Origin: Pseudomonas jessenii
GTDB lineage: Bacteria > Pseudomonadota > Gammaproteobacteria > Pseudomonadales > Pseudomonadaceae
Assembly (NCBI RefSeq): GCF_002236115.1
Contig: NZ_NIWT01000001.1
Location: forward strand, 930,001-994,000
Direction of reading: 5' to 3'
DNA: 64,000 nucleotides
Shown here: piece after piece, positions 34,298 to 44,067 of the stretch
How positions within the stretch are numbered: position 1 is the stretch's first letter
Layout of the letters: each line of letters starts with the position of its first letter
The notes under the pieces: generated by a model
Told to the model about the DNA's origin: nothing
Database searches by the model: none
What the model saw: only the letters and a program-made list of their open reading frames with translations
Made by a program: the position numbers and the translations under genes

Positions 34298-35581
34298 TCA
34301 AGCAGCCAACTCTCCCTTCGCAATCGCCGCCGAAGCCGCCAGCATTGCCCGCAACAGCACCGCACACCCGGCCGCCAGGTCTTCCGGCGCGGCATTTTCG
34401 ATTTCGTTGTGGCTGATGCCGCCTTCGCACGGCACGAAAATCATCCCGGCCGGGCCGAGTTCGGCGAGGAAAATCGCGTCGTGGCCCGCGCCGCTGACAA
34501 TGTCCATGTGCGACAGGCCCAGGCTTTGGGCGGCGCCGCGTACCGCTTCGACGCAGCCCTTGTCGAAGTACAACGGTGGGAAGTCGGCCGTTGGCGTGAG
34601 TTCGAAGGTCAGGCCGTGTTCGTCGCAGGTGGTTTCGATGACTTCACGCACTTCGGCAATCATCGAGTCCAGGCGCGCCGGTTCCAGGTGCCGGAAGTCC
34701 AGGGTCATGCGCACTTCGCCAGGGATGACGTTGCGCGAGCCGGGATAGGCTTGCAGGCAACCGACGGTGCCGCAGGCATGGGGTTGATGGCTGAGGGCGG
34801 CGCGGTTGAGCGCACCGACGATCACCGCGGCGCCGACCAGGGCGTCCTTGCGCAGGTGCATCGGGGTCGGGCCGGCGTGGGCTTCGACGCCGCGCAGTTT
34901 GAGGTCAAACCATTTCTGCCCGAGGGCGCCCATGACCACGCCTATGGTCTTGCGTTCGTCTTCCAGTATCGGGCCTTGCTCGATGTGGGCTTCAAAGTAG
35001 GCACCGACTTTGTGGCCGCTGACTTTGCGCGGCCCGGCATAACCAATGGCATTCAGTGCCTGCCCCACCGTCACGCCCTCGGCATCGACCTTGACCAGGG
35101 TTTCCTCGAGGGTGAATTTTTCCGCGAACACGCCGGAACCCATCATGCACGGGGCGAAGCGCGAGCCTTCTTCGTTGGTCCAGACCACCACTTCCAGCGG
35201 CGCTTCGGTTTCGATATTGAGGTCGTTGAGGGTACGCAGCACTTCGACGCCGGCCAGCACACCGAAGCAGCCATCGAACTTGCCGCCGGTGGGCTGGGTG
35301 TCGATGTGGCTGCCGGTCATCACCGGTGGCAGATCGGGATTGCGCCCGGGGCGACGGGCGAAGATGTTGCCGACGGCGTCGATGCTGACGGTGCAGCCGG
35401 CATCGATACACCATTTGACGAAGATGTCCCGGGCCTGGCGATCCAGATCGGTCAGGGCCAGGCGACACACGCCGCCCTTGACCGTGGCGCCGAGCCTGGC
35501 CAGTTCCATGAGCGATTGCCACAGGCGGTCGCGGTTGATGTGCTGATGGCTGGACTGCAGAACGTCTACGGCCGCGTTCAT
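34298..35581 (-). CDS. N-carbamoyl-beta-alanine amidohydrolase (beta-ureidopropionase)
   Basis: Metal-dependent M20-family amidase of 427 residues, last step of reductive pyrimidine breakdown (N-carbamoyl-beta-alanine to beta-alanine, CO2 and ammonia). Bimetal ligand motifs are visible: GSHIDTQPTGGKFDG (about 92-106), TNEEGSRF, HIEQGP and the late GISHNE. The dimer-domain segment KLRGVEAHAGPTPM is typical of HyuC/AmaB/PydC. Substrate is assigned by its place beside the NCS1 transporter, dihydropyrimidinase and PreTA. ATG 35581 is followed by MNAAVDVLQSS. Confidence 0.9.
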   Translation of the reverse strand: MNAAVDVLQSSHQHINRDRLWQSLMELARLGATVKGGVCRLALTDLDRQARDIFVKWCIDAGCTVSIDAVGNIFARRPGRNPDLPPVMTGSHIDTQPTGGKFDGCFGVLAGVEVLRTLNDLNIETEAPLEVVVWTNEEGSRFAPCMMGSGVFAEKFTLEETLVKVDAEGVTVGQALNAIGYAGPRKVSGHKVGAYFEAHIEQGPILEDERKTIGVVMGALGQKWFDLKLRGVEAHAGPTPMHLRKDALVGAAVIVGALNRAALSHQPHACGTVGCLQAYPGSRNVIPGEVRMTLDFRHLEPARLDSMIAEVREVIETTCDEHGLTFELTPTADFPPLYFDKGCVEAVRGAAQSLGLSHMDIVSGAGHDAIFLAELGPAGMIFVPCEGGISHNEIENAAPEDLAAGCAVLLRAMLAASAAIAKGELAA

Positions 35582-35660
35582 GATGATTTCCTCAGGCTGT
35601 TCTTATCAGGCTGTTCTTATCGGTTTCTCTCAAGCATTTTTTGGTGTGTTTGAGGCCCTC

Positions 35661-35726
35661 TTCGCGAGCAAGCCCGCTCCCACCTTTGGAATGCATTCCC
35701 CCTGTGGGAGCGGGCTTGCTCGCGAA
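35661..35726. repeat. REP pair, A family, GCGGGC variant in both arms
   Basis: TTCGCGAGCAAGCCCGCTCCCAC-type arm at left (core GCGAGCAAGCCCGCTC) and GAGCGGGCTTGCTCGC at right, 20 bases apart. Both arms share the same compensatory change, so pairing is preserved. Between the amidase and NCS1 genes, which are on the same strand. Confidence 0.88.
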
Positions 35727-35737
35727 GAGGCCAGTCA

Positions 35738-37222
35738 TCACACCGCAGATTTCGCTACAGATGGGTTGGGCCGCATCACACTCAACCCGTAATAAATAAC
35801 CCCACCCAGCGCCGAGCCAGTGAACCAGCCATAGCTGTAGAACCAGCTGAACGCATCGCTGCCCAGGGACAGCAGCGTCAGCACCACCGGCACACCAAAC
35901 GCGATGAACCCGCTCCAGTTCCACGCCGGATACACGTCATCGCGGTACAGGCCGGCGAGGTCCAGTTGCTGCTTCTTGATCAGAAAATAGTCCACCACCA
36001 TGATCCCGGCGATCGGCCCCAACAGGCTGGAATAGCCGAGCAACCAGTTGGAATAGACCGTTTCCAGGCTGAGATCGGAAACGATCAGGCCGAGCTTTTT
36101 CAGCAGTTCATGGGCCATCAGCGCAAGTCCGACCAGCCCGGTGAGGATTACCGCTTTGGTCCGGTTGATCGCCTTGGGTGCGATGTTCTGGAAATCGTTG
36201 GTGGGCGACACGATGTTGGCTGCGGTGTTGGTCGACAGCGTGGCGATGATGATCAGCGCCATGGCCAGCGCCACCCAGACCGGACTCTGGATATGGCCGA
36301 TCAGGGTCACCGGGTCGGACACCGTCACCCCCACCAGCTTCACCGAGGCGGCGGTCATCACCACGCCCAGGGAGGCAAACAGGAACATGGTCAGCGGCAA
36401 GCCGATGATCTGCCCGACGATCTGGTCCTTCTGGCTTTTCGCATAGCGGCTGAAGTCGGGGATGTTCAGCGACAGCGTGGCCCAGAACCCGACCATCGCG
36501 GTCAGCCCGGCCGCAAAGTAACTGGCCACGCCCGCGCCTTCAGGGCGCTTGGCCGGGATCGCCAGCAACTCGGTCATCGACACGTTGGGCATGGCCCACA
36601 CCAACAACCCTACCCCCACCAGCACCAGCAGCGGTGCCGAGAGCGTTTCCAGCCATTTGATCGACTCGGCACCGCGAATCACCACCCACAGGTTCAGCGC
36701 CCAGAACACCATGAAGCCGATGACCTCACCGGTGCCGCCCAGGGACTTCCAGCCCTCGAACACCGAGCCGAGGAACAGGTGAATCGCCAGCCCGCCGAAC
36801 ATGGTCTGGATGCCGAACCAGCCACACGCCACCAGGGCGCGGATCAGGCACGGAATGTTGGAGCCGAGCACGCCGAAGGACGAGCGCAGCAACACCGGAA
36901 AGGGAATACCGTACTTGGTGCCGGGAAAGGCGTTAAGCGTCAGGGGAATCAGCACGATGATGTTGGCAAACAGAATCGCCAGCAGCGCTTCACCGACGGT
37001 CAGGCCGAAGTACGCGGTCAGCACGCCACCAAGGGTGTAGGTCGGCACGCAGATCGCCATGCCTACCCACAGCGCGGTGATGTGCCATTTGTTCCAGGTG
37101 CGTTCGCGCACCTTGGTCGGTGCAATGTCGTGGTTGTAACGGGGACTGTCGAGGACATCGCTGCTGGCTTCAAGCTCGAACAAGCCGTCGCGCTCGGTCA
37201 CTTGCGATCTGATCTGTTGCAT
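35738..37222 (-). CDS. NCS1-family nucleobase/hydantoin transporter
   Basis: Inner-membrane cation symporter of 494 residues with about twelve helices. Family features: the first-helix region WNKWHITALWVGMAICVPTY (core WVGMAICVPTYTLGG), FPGTKYGIPFPVLLRSSFG and NTAANIVSPTNDFQN. ATG 37222 gives a hydrophilic N-terminus of about 45 residues. It is divergent from dihydropyrimidinase and upstream of the amidase, so uracil, thymine or a dihydro/hydantoin compound is the likely cargo. A sigma-54-like sequence lies about 50 bases before the start. Confidence 0.92.
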   Translation of the reverse strand: MQQIRSQVTERDGLFELEASSDVLDSPRYNHDIAPTKVRERTWNKWHITALWVGMAICVPTYTLGGVLTAYFGLTVGEALLAILFANIIVLIPLTLNAFPGTKYGIPFPVLLRSSFGVLGSNIPCLIRALVACGWFGIQTMFGGLAIHLFLGSVFEGWKSLGGTGEVIGFMVFWALNLWVVIRGAESIKWLETLSAPLLVLVGVGLLVWAMPNVSMTELLAIPAKRPEGAGVASYFAAGLTAMVGFWATLSLNIPDFSRYAKSQKDQIVGQIIGLPLTMFLFASLGVVMTAASVKLVGVTVSDPVTLIGHIQSPVWVALAMALIIIATLSTNTAANIVSPTNDFQNIAPKAINRTKAVILTGLVGLALMAHELLKKLGLIVSDLSLETVYSNWLLGYSSLLGPIAGIMVVDYFLIKKQQLDLAGLYRDDVYPAWNWSGFIAFGVPVVLTLLSLGSDAFSWFYSYGWFTGSALGGVIYYGLSVMRPNPSVAKSAV

Positions 37223-37419
37223 GGCCGCTCCACTGTTCTTTGAATTATTTTTTGCTCATCGGGGGCTGGCGGCATCAATAAACGTGCCGGGTGCCCCGAT
37301 TACGCATCGGGCAGTTCCATAAACACTCTGTAAGCAACTGATGTTTATCAGTTTTATGCAGTCAACGATGCAGTCCTCAGTTGCATGTCATGCCACTCAG
37401 GCCGAATGCCAGACAAGTT

Positions 37420-37436
37420 GTCCTGACAGTCAGGAC
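37420..37436. promoter_or_regulatory. Palindrome GTCCTGAC-A-GTCAGGAC
   Basis: Perfect 8-bp arms around one base, about 200 bases upstream of the transporter start and 340 before dihydropyrimidinase. A symmetric operator is possible; the regulator is not known. Confidence 0.4.
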
Positions 37437-37550
37437 TCAATCTGGTGCGTTGATCTTTTTTTCAATGGCTGCGCATCAACCATAGACCATACTCAAACAG
37501 CTGATTTCACATAAGAAATCTTGACTATTTTTCGATCCTGTCAAGTGCGT

Positions 37551-37578
37551 CAAAATGGTGAACGGCCTCACCATTTTG
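37551..37578. promoter_or_regulatory. Inverted repeat CAAAATGGTG-N8-CACCATTTTG
   Basis: Perfect 10-bp arms separated by AACGGCCT, about 200 bases before the dihydropyrimidinase start. It does not match the E. coli RutR box (TTGACCANNTGGTCAA), but the RutR-like regulator encoded at 42163 is the natural candidate to bind it. Not followed by a T-run, so a terminator is unlikely. Confidence 0.5.
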
Positions 37579-37736
37579 GTGATTCTTGTAATTAATCTTT
37601 AAATATCAATTAGTTAATACCTGAATAAGCTTATAAAAAATATTCTTGCCGATTCGGATAACTGCAGCTAGCGTTTAATCCTGACAGCACTGACAGGAAT
37701 AAATCTGACCGGGCTGTTTTTATATAGAACATCTAG

Positions 37737-39215
<1,479 letters not shown>

Positions 39216-39231
39216 GAGCGGCCTTCGGCCT

Positions 39232-39303
39232 ATCGCGAGCAAGCTCGCTCCCACAGGTTTTGTGAACACCCGAGATCCCTGTGGGAGCGAGCTTGCTCGC
39301 GAT
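39232..39303. repeat. REP pair, A family
   Basis: Inverted A cores 26 bases apart. A GGCCTTCGGCC hairpin lies immediately before it. Located inside the dihydropyrimidinase-preT operon, where it could alter mRNA stability between the cistrons. Confidence 0.88.
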
Positions 39304-39377
39304 GAGGCCCGCACAGACAACACAAAAAACAATGCCCATTCAGAGGCAGCACCTCAAATAACCGTGAGGCCAAAACC

Positions 39378-40745
39378 GTGATCAAGACCCTGGACCACCT
39401 CCCGCATCCCGTTGAGAATGCGGCCGCCCTCGCCGGCCACTTCACCGATCTGGCGCCGCCGCTCAACGAGCGCCAGGCGCACCTGGAAGCCTCGCGCTGC
39501 CTGTATTGCTACGACGCGCCCTGCGTGAATGCCTGTCCGAGCGAGATCGACATTCCCTCGTTCATCCGCAACATTGCGCAGGACAACGTGCAAGGCGCCG
39601 CGCAGAAAATCCTCTCGGCCAACATCCTCGGCGGCAGTTGCGCCCGGGTGTGCCCGACGGAGATTCTTTGCCAGCAAGCCTGCGTGCGCAACAACACTCA
39701 CGAATGCGCGCCGGTCATGATCGGCCTGTTGCAACGTTACGCCGTGGACAACGCCCACTTCAGCACGCACCCCTTCCAGCGTGCTGCCGCCACCGGCAAA
39801 CGCATCGCCGTGGTGGGTGCCGGTCCGGCCGGTTTGTCCTGCGCCCACCGCAGTGCCATGCACGGGCATGACGTGGTGATTTTCGAGGCGCGGGAAAAGG
39901 CTGGCGGCCTCAACGAATACGGAATCGCCAAATACAAACTGGTGGATGACTACGCGCAAAAGGAGCTTGAGTTCCTGTTGGAGATTGGCGGCATCGAAAT
40001 CCGCAACGGGCAGAAACTCGGGGAGAACCTGACCCTCAGTGAACTGCATCAACAGTTCGATGCGGTGTTCCTCGGCCTCGGGCTCAATGCCAGCAAACAG
40101 CTAGGGCTGGCCCACGAAGACGCGCCCGGCCTGCTCGCCGCCACCGACTACATCCGCGAACTGCGCCAGGCCGATGACCTGAGCCAACTGCCCCTGGCCG
40201 ACCACTGCATTGTCCTCGGCGCAGGCAACACTGCCATCGACATGGCGGTGCAAATGGCCCGCCTCGGCGCTCACGATGTGAATCTGGTGTACCGCCGTGG
40301 CATCGAGGACATGGGGGCCACCCATCACGAACAGGAGATTGCCAAGGCCAATCAGGTGCGGCTGATGACCTGGGCTCAACCCGAAGAAGTGCTGCTCGAT
40401 GACCATGGCCGCGTGCGCGGCATGCGTTTCGCCCGCACCCGTCTGGTGGAAGACCGCCTGCAAACCACCGGTGAAACCTTCGAACTGGCCGCCGACGCGA
40501 TCTTCAAGGCCATCGGCCAGACCTTCGACGGCAGCGCCCTCAGCGATCCACTGGCCCGAGAACTCAAGCGTCAGGGCGAACGCATCGAAGTCGATGAGCA
40601 ACTGCGCACCAGCATCCCCGGCGTGTATGCCGGCGGCGACTGCACCAGCCTCGATCAAGACCTTACCGTGCAAGCCGTGCAGCATGGCAAGCGCGCCGCC
40701 GAGGCGATCAACGCTCAACTGATGCTCAACGTGGAGGCTGCGTAA
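39378..40745 (+). CDS. preT: Dihydropyrimidine dehydrogenase (NAD+) subunit PreT, GltD-like
   Basis: FAD- and iron-sulfur-containing electron-transfer subunit of 455 residues. N-terminal cysteine clusters (CLYCYDAPCVNACP, then GGSCARVCPTEILCQQAC) as in GltD and human DPD domain I, the FAD motif VVGAGPAGLSCAHR near 140 and the NAD(P) motif VLGAGNTAIDMAVQ near 280. GTG 39378 is used because GTGAGG lies eight bases upstream. The stop abuts preA. Together PreTA reduce uracil and thymine to dihydropyrimidines. Confidence 0.93.
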   Translation: MIKTLDHLPHPVENAAALAGHFTDLAPPLNERQAHLEASRCLYCYDAPCVNACPSEIDIPSFIRNIAQDNVQGAAQKILSANILGGSCARVCPTEILCQQACVRNNTHECAPVMIGLLQRYAVDNAHFSTHPFQRAAATGKRIAVVGAGPAGLSCAHRSAMHGHDVVIFEAREKAGGLNEYGIAKYKLVDDYAQKELEFLLEIGGIEIRNGQKLGENLTLSELHQQFDAVFLGLGLNASKQLGLAHEDAPGLLAATDYIRELRQADDLSQLPLADHCIVLGAGNTAIDMAVQMARLGAHDVNLVYRRGIEDMGATHHEQEIAKANQVRLMTWAQPEEVLLDDHGRVRGMRFARTRLVEDRLQTTGETFELAADAIFKAIGQTFDGSALSDPLARELKRQGERIEVDEQLRTSIPGVYAGGDCTSLDQDLTVQAVQHGKRAAEAINAQLMLNVEAA

Positions 40746-42020
40746 ATGGCCGATCTGTCGATTGTCTTCGCCGGCATCAAAGCACCCAATCCATTCTGGC
40801 TGGCCTCCGCGCCGCCGACCGACAAGGCCTACAACGTGGTCCGCGCCTTCGAGGCCGGCTGGGGCGGCGTGGTCTGGAAAACCCTGGGTGAAGACCCGGC
40901 GGCGGTGAACGTGTCGTCGCGCTACTCGGCGCACTTCGGGGCTAACCGGGAGGTACTGGGCTTTAACAACATCGAGCTGATCACCGACCGCTCGCTGGAG
41001 ATCAACCTGCGGGAAATCACCCAGGTCAAAAAGGACTGGCCGGACCGTGCGCTGATCGTGTCCTTGATGGTGCCCTGCGTCGAAGAATCCTGGAAACACA
41101 TCCTGCCGCTGGTGGAAGCCACTGGCGCCGACGGCATCGAGCTGAACTTCGGTTGCCCCCACGGCATGCCGGAACGCGGCATGGGCGCGGCGGTCGGCCA
41201 GGTGCCGGAATACGTGGAACAGGTCACCCGCTGGTGCAAGACCTATTGCTCGCTGCCGGTGATCGTCAAGCTCACGCCGAACATCACCGACATCCGTGTC
41301 GCCGCCCGCGCCGCCCACCGTGGTGGTGCCGATGCGGTGTCGTTGATCAACACCATCAACTCGATCACCAGCGTTAACCTCGAACGCATGGTCGCCAATC
41401 CCATGGTCGGCAGCCAAAGCACCCACGGCGGTTACTGCGGCTCGGCCGTCAAGCCGATAGCCTTGAACATGGTCGCCGAAATCGCCCGCGACCCGCAGAC
41501 CCAAGGCCTGCCGATCAGCGGGATCGGCGGCATTGGCAACTGGCGCGATGCGGCGGAATTCATCGCGCTCGGCAGTGGCTCGGTGCAGGTCTGCACGGCG
41601 GCGATGCTGCATGGCTTCCGGATAGTCGAAGACATGAAGGACGGCTTGTCACGCTGGATGGACAGTCAGGGCTATGCCAGCATTTCGGAGTTTTCCGGCC
41701 GCGCGGTGGGCAACACCACGGACTGGAAGTACCTGGACATCAACTACAAGGTGATCGCGAAAATCGATCAGGAGGCTTGTATCGGTTGCGGTCGCTGCCA
41801 TATCGCTTGTGAGGACACCTCGCACCAGGCCGTGGCCAGCCTCAAGCAGGCGGATGGCACTCACAAGTATCAAGTGATCGATGAGGAGTGCGTGGGCTGC
41901 AACCTGTGCCAGATCACCTGCCCGGTGCAGGACTGCATCGAGATGGTGCCGGTGGAGACTGGCAAGCCGTTCCTGGACTGGAATCATGATCCGAGGAATC
42001 CGTATCACGTCGGTCCTTGA
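40746..42020 (+). CDS. preA: Dihydropyrimidine dehydrogenase (NAD+) subunit PreA
   Basis: FMN-binding catalytic subunit of 424 residues, homologous to DPD domains IV and V. The TIM barrel carries the catalytic-cysteine motif ELNFGCPHGMPERGMG (about 133-148). The C-terminal ferredoxin region has two 4Fe-4S motifs (CIGCGRCHIACED and CVGCNLCQITCP). ATG 40746 follows the preT stop with no gap, indicating coupled translation. Confidence 0.94.
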   Translation: MADLSIVFAGIKAPNPFWLASAPPTDKAYNVVRAFEAGWGGVVWKTLGEDPAAVNVSSRYSAHFGANREVLGFNNIELITDRSLEINLREITQVKKDWPDRALIVSLMVPCVEESWKHILPLVEATGADGIELNFGCPHGMPERGMGAAVGQVPEYVEQVTRWCKTYCSLPVIVKLTPNITDIRVAARAAHRGGADAVSLINTINSITSVNLERMVANPMVGSQSTHGGYCGSAVKPIALNMVAEIARDPQTQGLPISGIGGIGNWRDAAEFIALGSGSVQVCTAAMLHGFRIVEDMKDGLSRWMDSQGYASISEFSGRAVGNTTDWKYLDINYKVIAKIDQEACIGCGRCHIACEDTSHQAVASLKQADGTHKYQVIDEECVGCNLCQITCPVQDCIEMVPVETGKPFLDWNHDPRNPYHVGP

Positions 42021-42045
42021 AATCTGCGGCGTCTGAACCGGCGCC

Positions 42046-42137
42046 ATCGCGAGCAAGCTCGCTCCCACAGTGGATTTGTGTCGTACATCAAACCTGAGTA
42101 CACCAATGATCCCTGTGGGAGCGAGCTTGCTCGCGAT
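42046..42137. repeat. REP pair, A family, wide spacing
   Basis: Inverted A cores separated by about 45 bases without the usual CAACATCGATG spacer. Between the convergent preA and tetR (RutR-like) genes. Confidence 0.88.
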
Positions 42138-42162
42138 GAGGCCGGCCACTGCAGCACAAATC

Positions 42163-42783
42163 TCAAGGCTCCAACCCGATCCCCCGCAAAATCACACTGG
42201 TCACCGTCTGCACCGCTTTCTCGAACTGCATGTCCGACAGCGGCTGATGGTCGTTGAGAATGTTCACCTGGTGATCGAAGTCGGCGTAGTGCTGGGTCGA
42301 GGCCCAGATCATGTACAGCAGGCTCGAGGGCTCCACCGGCAGGATGCGTTTGTCGTCCACCCACTGGCGGATTTTCGCTTCCTTCATCTTGGCCCAGTCG
42401 TACAGGCTCGCATCCAGCGCTTCGCCGAGGGTCGGCGCGCCATGGATGATTTCGTTGGCCCAGACTTTCGAGCCATAGGGCCGGCTGCGGGAATGGTTCA
42501 TCTTGGCGCGGATGTAGCTGCTGAGCACCACACGCGGGTCATCGAACATCTCGAAGCACAGCGCATCCTGCTTCCAGACTTCCAGCAAGTCGAACAGCAC
42601 GGCGCTGTACAACTCGGTCTTGGTGCTGAAGTAGTAGTGCAGGTTGGAGCGCGGCAGTTGTACTTCAGCGGCGATGTCGGCCATGGCGGTGCTGCCAAAG
42701 CCCTTTTCAGCGAAGACTTTTTCCGCCCCCAGCAGGATTTTTTCGACGTTACTGCGACGAATCTCGATCTTGTGATTGCCCAT
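42163..42783 (-). CDS. RutR-like TetR-family regulator of pyrimidine catabolism
   Basis: 206-residue regulator. HTH at about 10-55 (ILLGAEKVFAEKGFGSTAMA, with VQLPRSNLHYYFSTKTELY as recognition region) and a C-terminal domain like the RutR ligand domain (ANEIIHGAP, SLLYMIWASTQHYADF). ATG 42783 (MGNHKIEIRRSNVEK) is the family-like start. It is convergent with preA at the end of the pyrimidine cluster, so it is the best candidate for control of 37223-37775. Ligand expected to be uracil or a catabolite. Confidence 0.9.
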   Translation of the reverse strand: MGNHKIEIRRSNVEKILLGAEKVFAEKGFGSTAMADIAAEVQLPRSNLHYYFSTKTELYSAVLFDLLEVWKQDALCFEMFDDPRVVLSSYIRAKMNHSRSRPYGSKVWANEIIHGAPTLGEALDASLYDWAKMKEAKIRQWVDDKRILPVEPSSLLYMIWASTQHYADFDHQVNILNDHQPLSDMQFEKAVQTVTSVILRGIGLEP

Positions 42784-42918
42784 GCGGATCCCCGACAACA
42801 ACGTTGAGCAAGACTAGCATCCGCTCTGGATCGCGGCGACAGGGGAAAACGAAACTTCGTGCAGCCACTGTCGTAAAGCTAAACTCTGCGCACTTGGAAA
42901 CTGCCTGAGGTACCCACG

Positions 42919-42987
42919 ATGTTGCTCAAGAAAACCCTGACCGTCGCGGCCCTGCTCGGCACGCTGCCGCCGATGATTTCCAGCTGA
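42919..42987 (+). pseudogene. Signal-peptide remnant of a truncated secreted-protein gene
   Basis: ATG 42919 has TGAGG eight bases upstream and encodes MLLKKTLTVAALLGTLPP, a classic signal-peptide start, then ends at TGA after 22 codons. No mature protein follows; the next DNA is a REP composite. The parent gene cannot be identified from so short a stretch. It could alternatively be a real micropeptide. Confidence 0.5.
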
Positions 42988-43000
42988 CAATCCAATCCCT

Positions 43001-43136
43001 TGTGGGAGCGAGCTTTTGTGGCGAGGGGGCTTGCCCCCGTTAGGCTGCGCAGCAGTCGTAAATATAAACTCCTCGATATGCCTGAAAGTCGTAGGGGCCG
43101 CTTCGCGACCCAACGGGGGCAAGCCCCCTCGCCACA
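43001..43136. repeat. Composite REP: partial A arm joined to a B-family pair
   Basis: The first 14 bases (TGTGGGAGCGAGCTT) are an A-family left arm that breaks off in mid-palindrome. It runs straight into TTGTGGCGAGGGGGCTTGC of a B-family pair that ends at 43136. The B pair has the same inner arms and orientation as 5031-5152. This looks like insertion of one REP element into another. Confidence 0.8.
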
Positions 43137-43176
43137 GGGAACGGTGCAAGCCTTGAAAATCACACAGCAGGTCAAC

Positions 43177-44067
43177 ATGTCGCTAACACTGATCGAACTC
43201 GAAGACGAATTCACCCGCCTCATCCTCGCGCCCGAGCTTGGCGCCAGCATCGTCAACTGGACGGTGCGCAGCACCGGACAGCCCTTGTTGCGCCACAGTG
43301 ATGCCCATGCCCTGAACACCGGCCTGCCCGGCAAACTCGGCTGCTTTCCCTTGATCCCCTGGTCCAACCGCATCGCCGATGGCGGTTTCGATTGCCCCGA
43401 TGGCTGGCTGGCACTGGCGCCCAACAGCCTCACCGATCCCCTGCCGATTCACGGCAGCGCCTGGCAGCAGGCGTGGGACATGGTTTCCCGGTCGGAAAAT
43501 GAAGTGATCCTGCAACTCGACAGTACAGCCCTCTTCGCTTATCGCGCCCGGCAACGTTTCCATTTGAGCGCGGGCAAGCTGAGCATCGAACTGCACGTCA
43601 CCCACCTGGCCGAGCACGCTGCGTGGCATGGCCTGGGATTACATCCGTATCTGCCACGCACCGCGAACACCCGACTACAGGCACCCGCCCGGCATGTGTG
43701 GTTGTGCGACAGGGCAAAACTGCCGACAGAACTCAGCGCATTGCCGCTCGAGTGGGATTTCCAGCATCTGAAGGCATTGCCCGAATCGCTGGTGGACAAC
43801 GGCTTCTGCGAATGGAACGGTCACTGCCTGATCGAGCAAGCGGATCTTGGTTACACGCTCGACTGCCAGGCCACCGGCAGCGATTACTACCTGCTGTACT
43901 GCCCCGTGGGCCTGGAGTTTTTCTGCATCGAACCGGTGAGCCATCCGATCAACGCGCACCACCTGCCCGGTCGGCCGGGGTTGCGTTTGCTGGAACAGGG
44001 CCAATCCACCGAACTGGGTTTCACCCTGCAGTATCGACCGCTTCAGGCAGATGCTCCCAACAGTTGA
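43177..44067 (+). CDS. Aldose 1-epimerase family protein
   Basis: Galactose-mutarotase-fold protein of 296 residues. Catalytic-type histidines appear in LPIHGSAWQQAW (about 85) and HGLGLHPYLPR (about 155); the conserved C-terminal EPVSHPINAHH is present. ATG 43177 is preferred; an in-frame reading upstream runs through the REP DNA and is not coding. The last 25 bases overlap the end of the convergent hybrid kinase gene. Probably acts on a free or phosphorylated sugar; no sugar operon is adjacent. Confidence 0.88.
   Translation: MSLTLIELEDEFTRLILAPELGASIVNWTVRSTGQPLLRHSDAHALNTGLPGKLGCFPLIPWSNRIADGGFDCPDGWLALAPNSLTDPLPIHGSAWQQAWDMVSRSENEVILQLDSTALFAYRARQRFHLSAGKLSIELHVTHLAEHAAWHGLGLHPYLPRTANTRLQAPARHVWLCDRAKLPTELSALPLEWDFQHLKALPESLVDNGFCEWNGHCLIEQADLGYTLDCQATGSDYYLLYCPVGLEFFCIEPVSHPINAHHLPGRPGLRLLEQGQSTELGFTLQYRPLQADAPNS

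Larger units (their letters stand above)
42784..43176. other. Space between rutR-like and epimerase genes: decayed gene and composite REP
   Basis: 393 bases. It contains the promoter of the RutR-like gene, a well-formed start with a signal-peptide sequence that stops after 22 codons (42919-42987), a chimeric REP (43001-43136) and 40 bases before the epimerase ATG. No other ORF has support. Confidence 0.6.
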
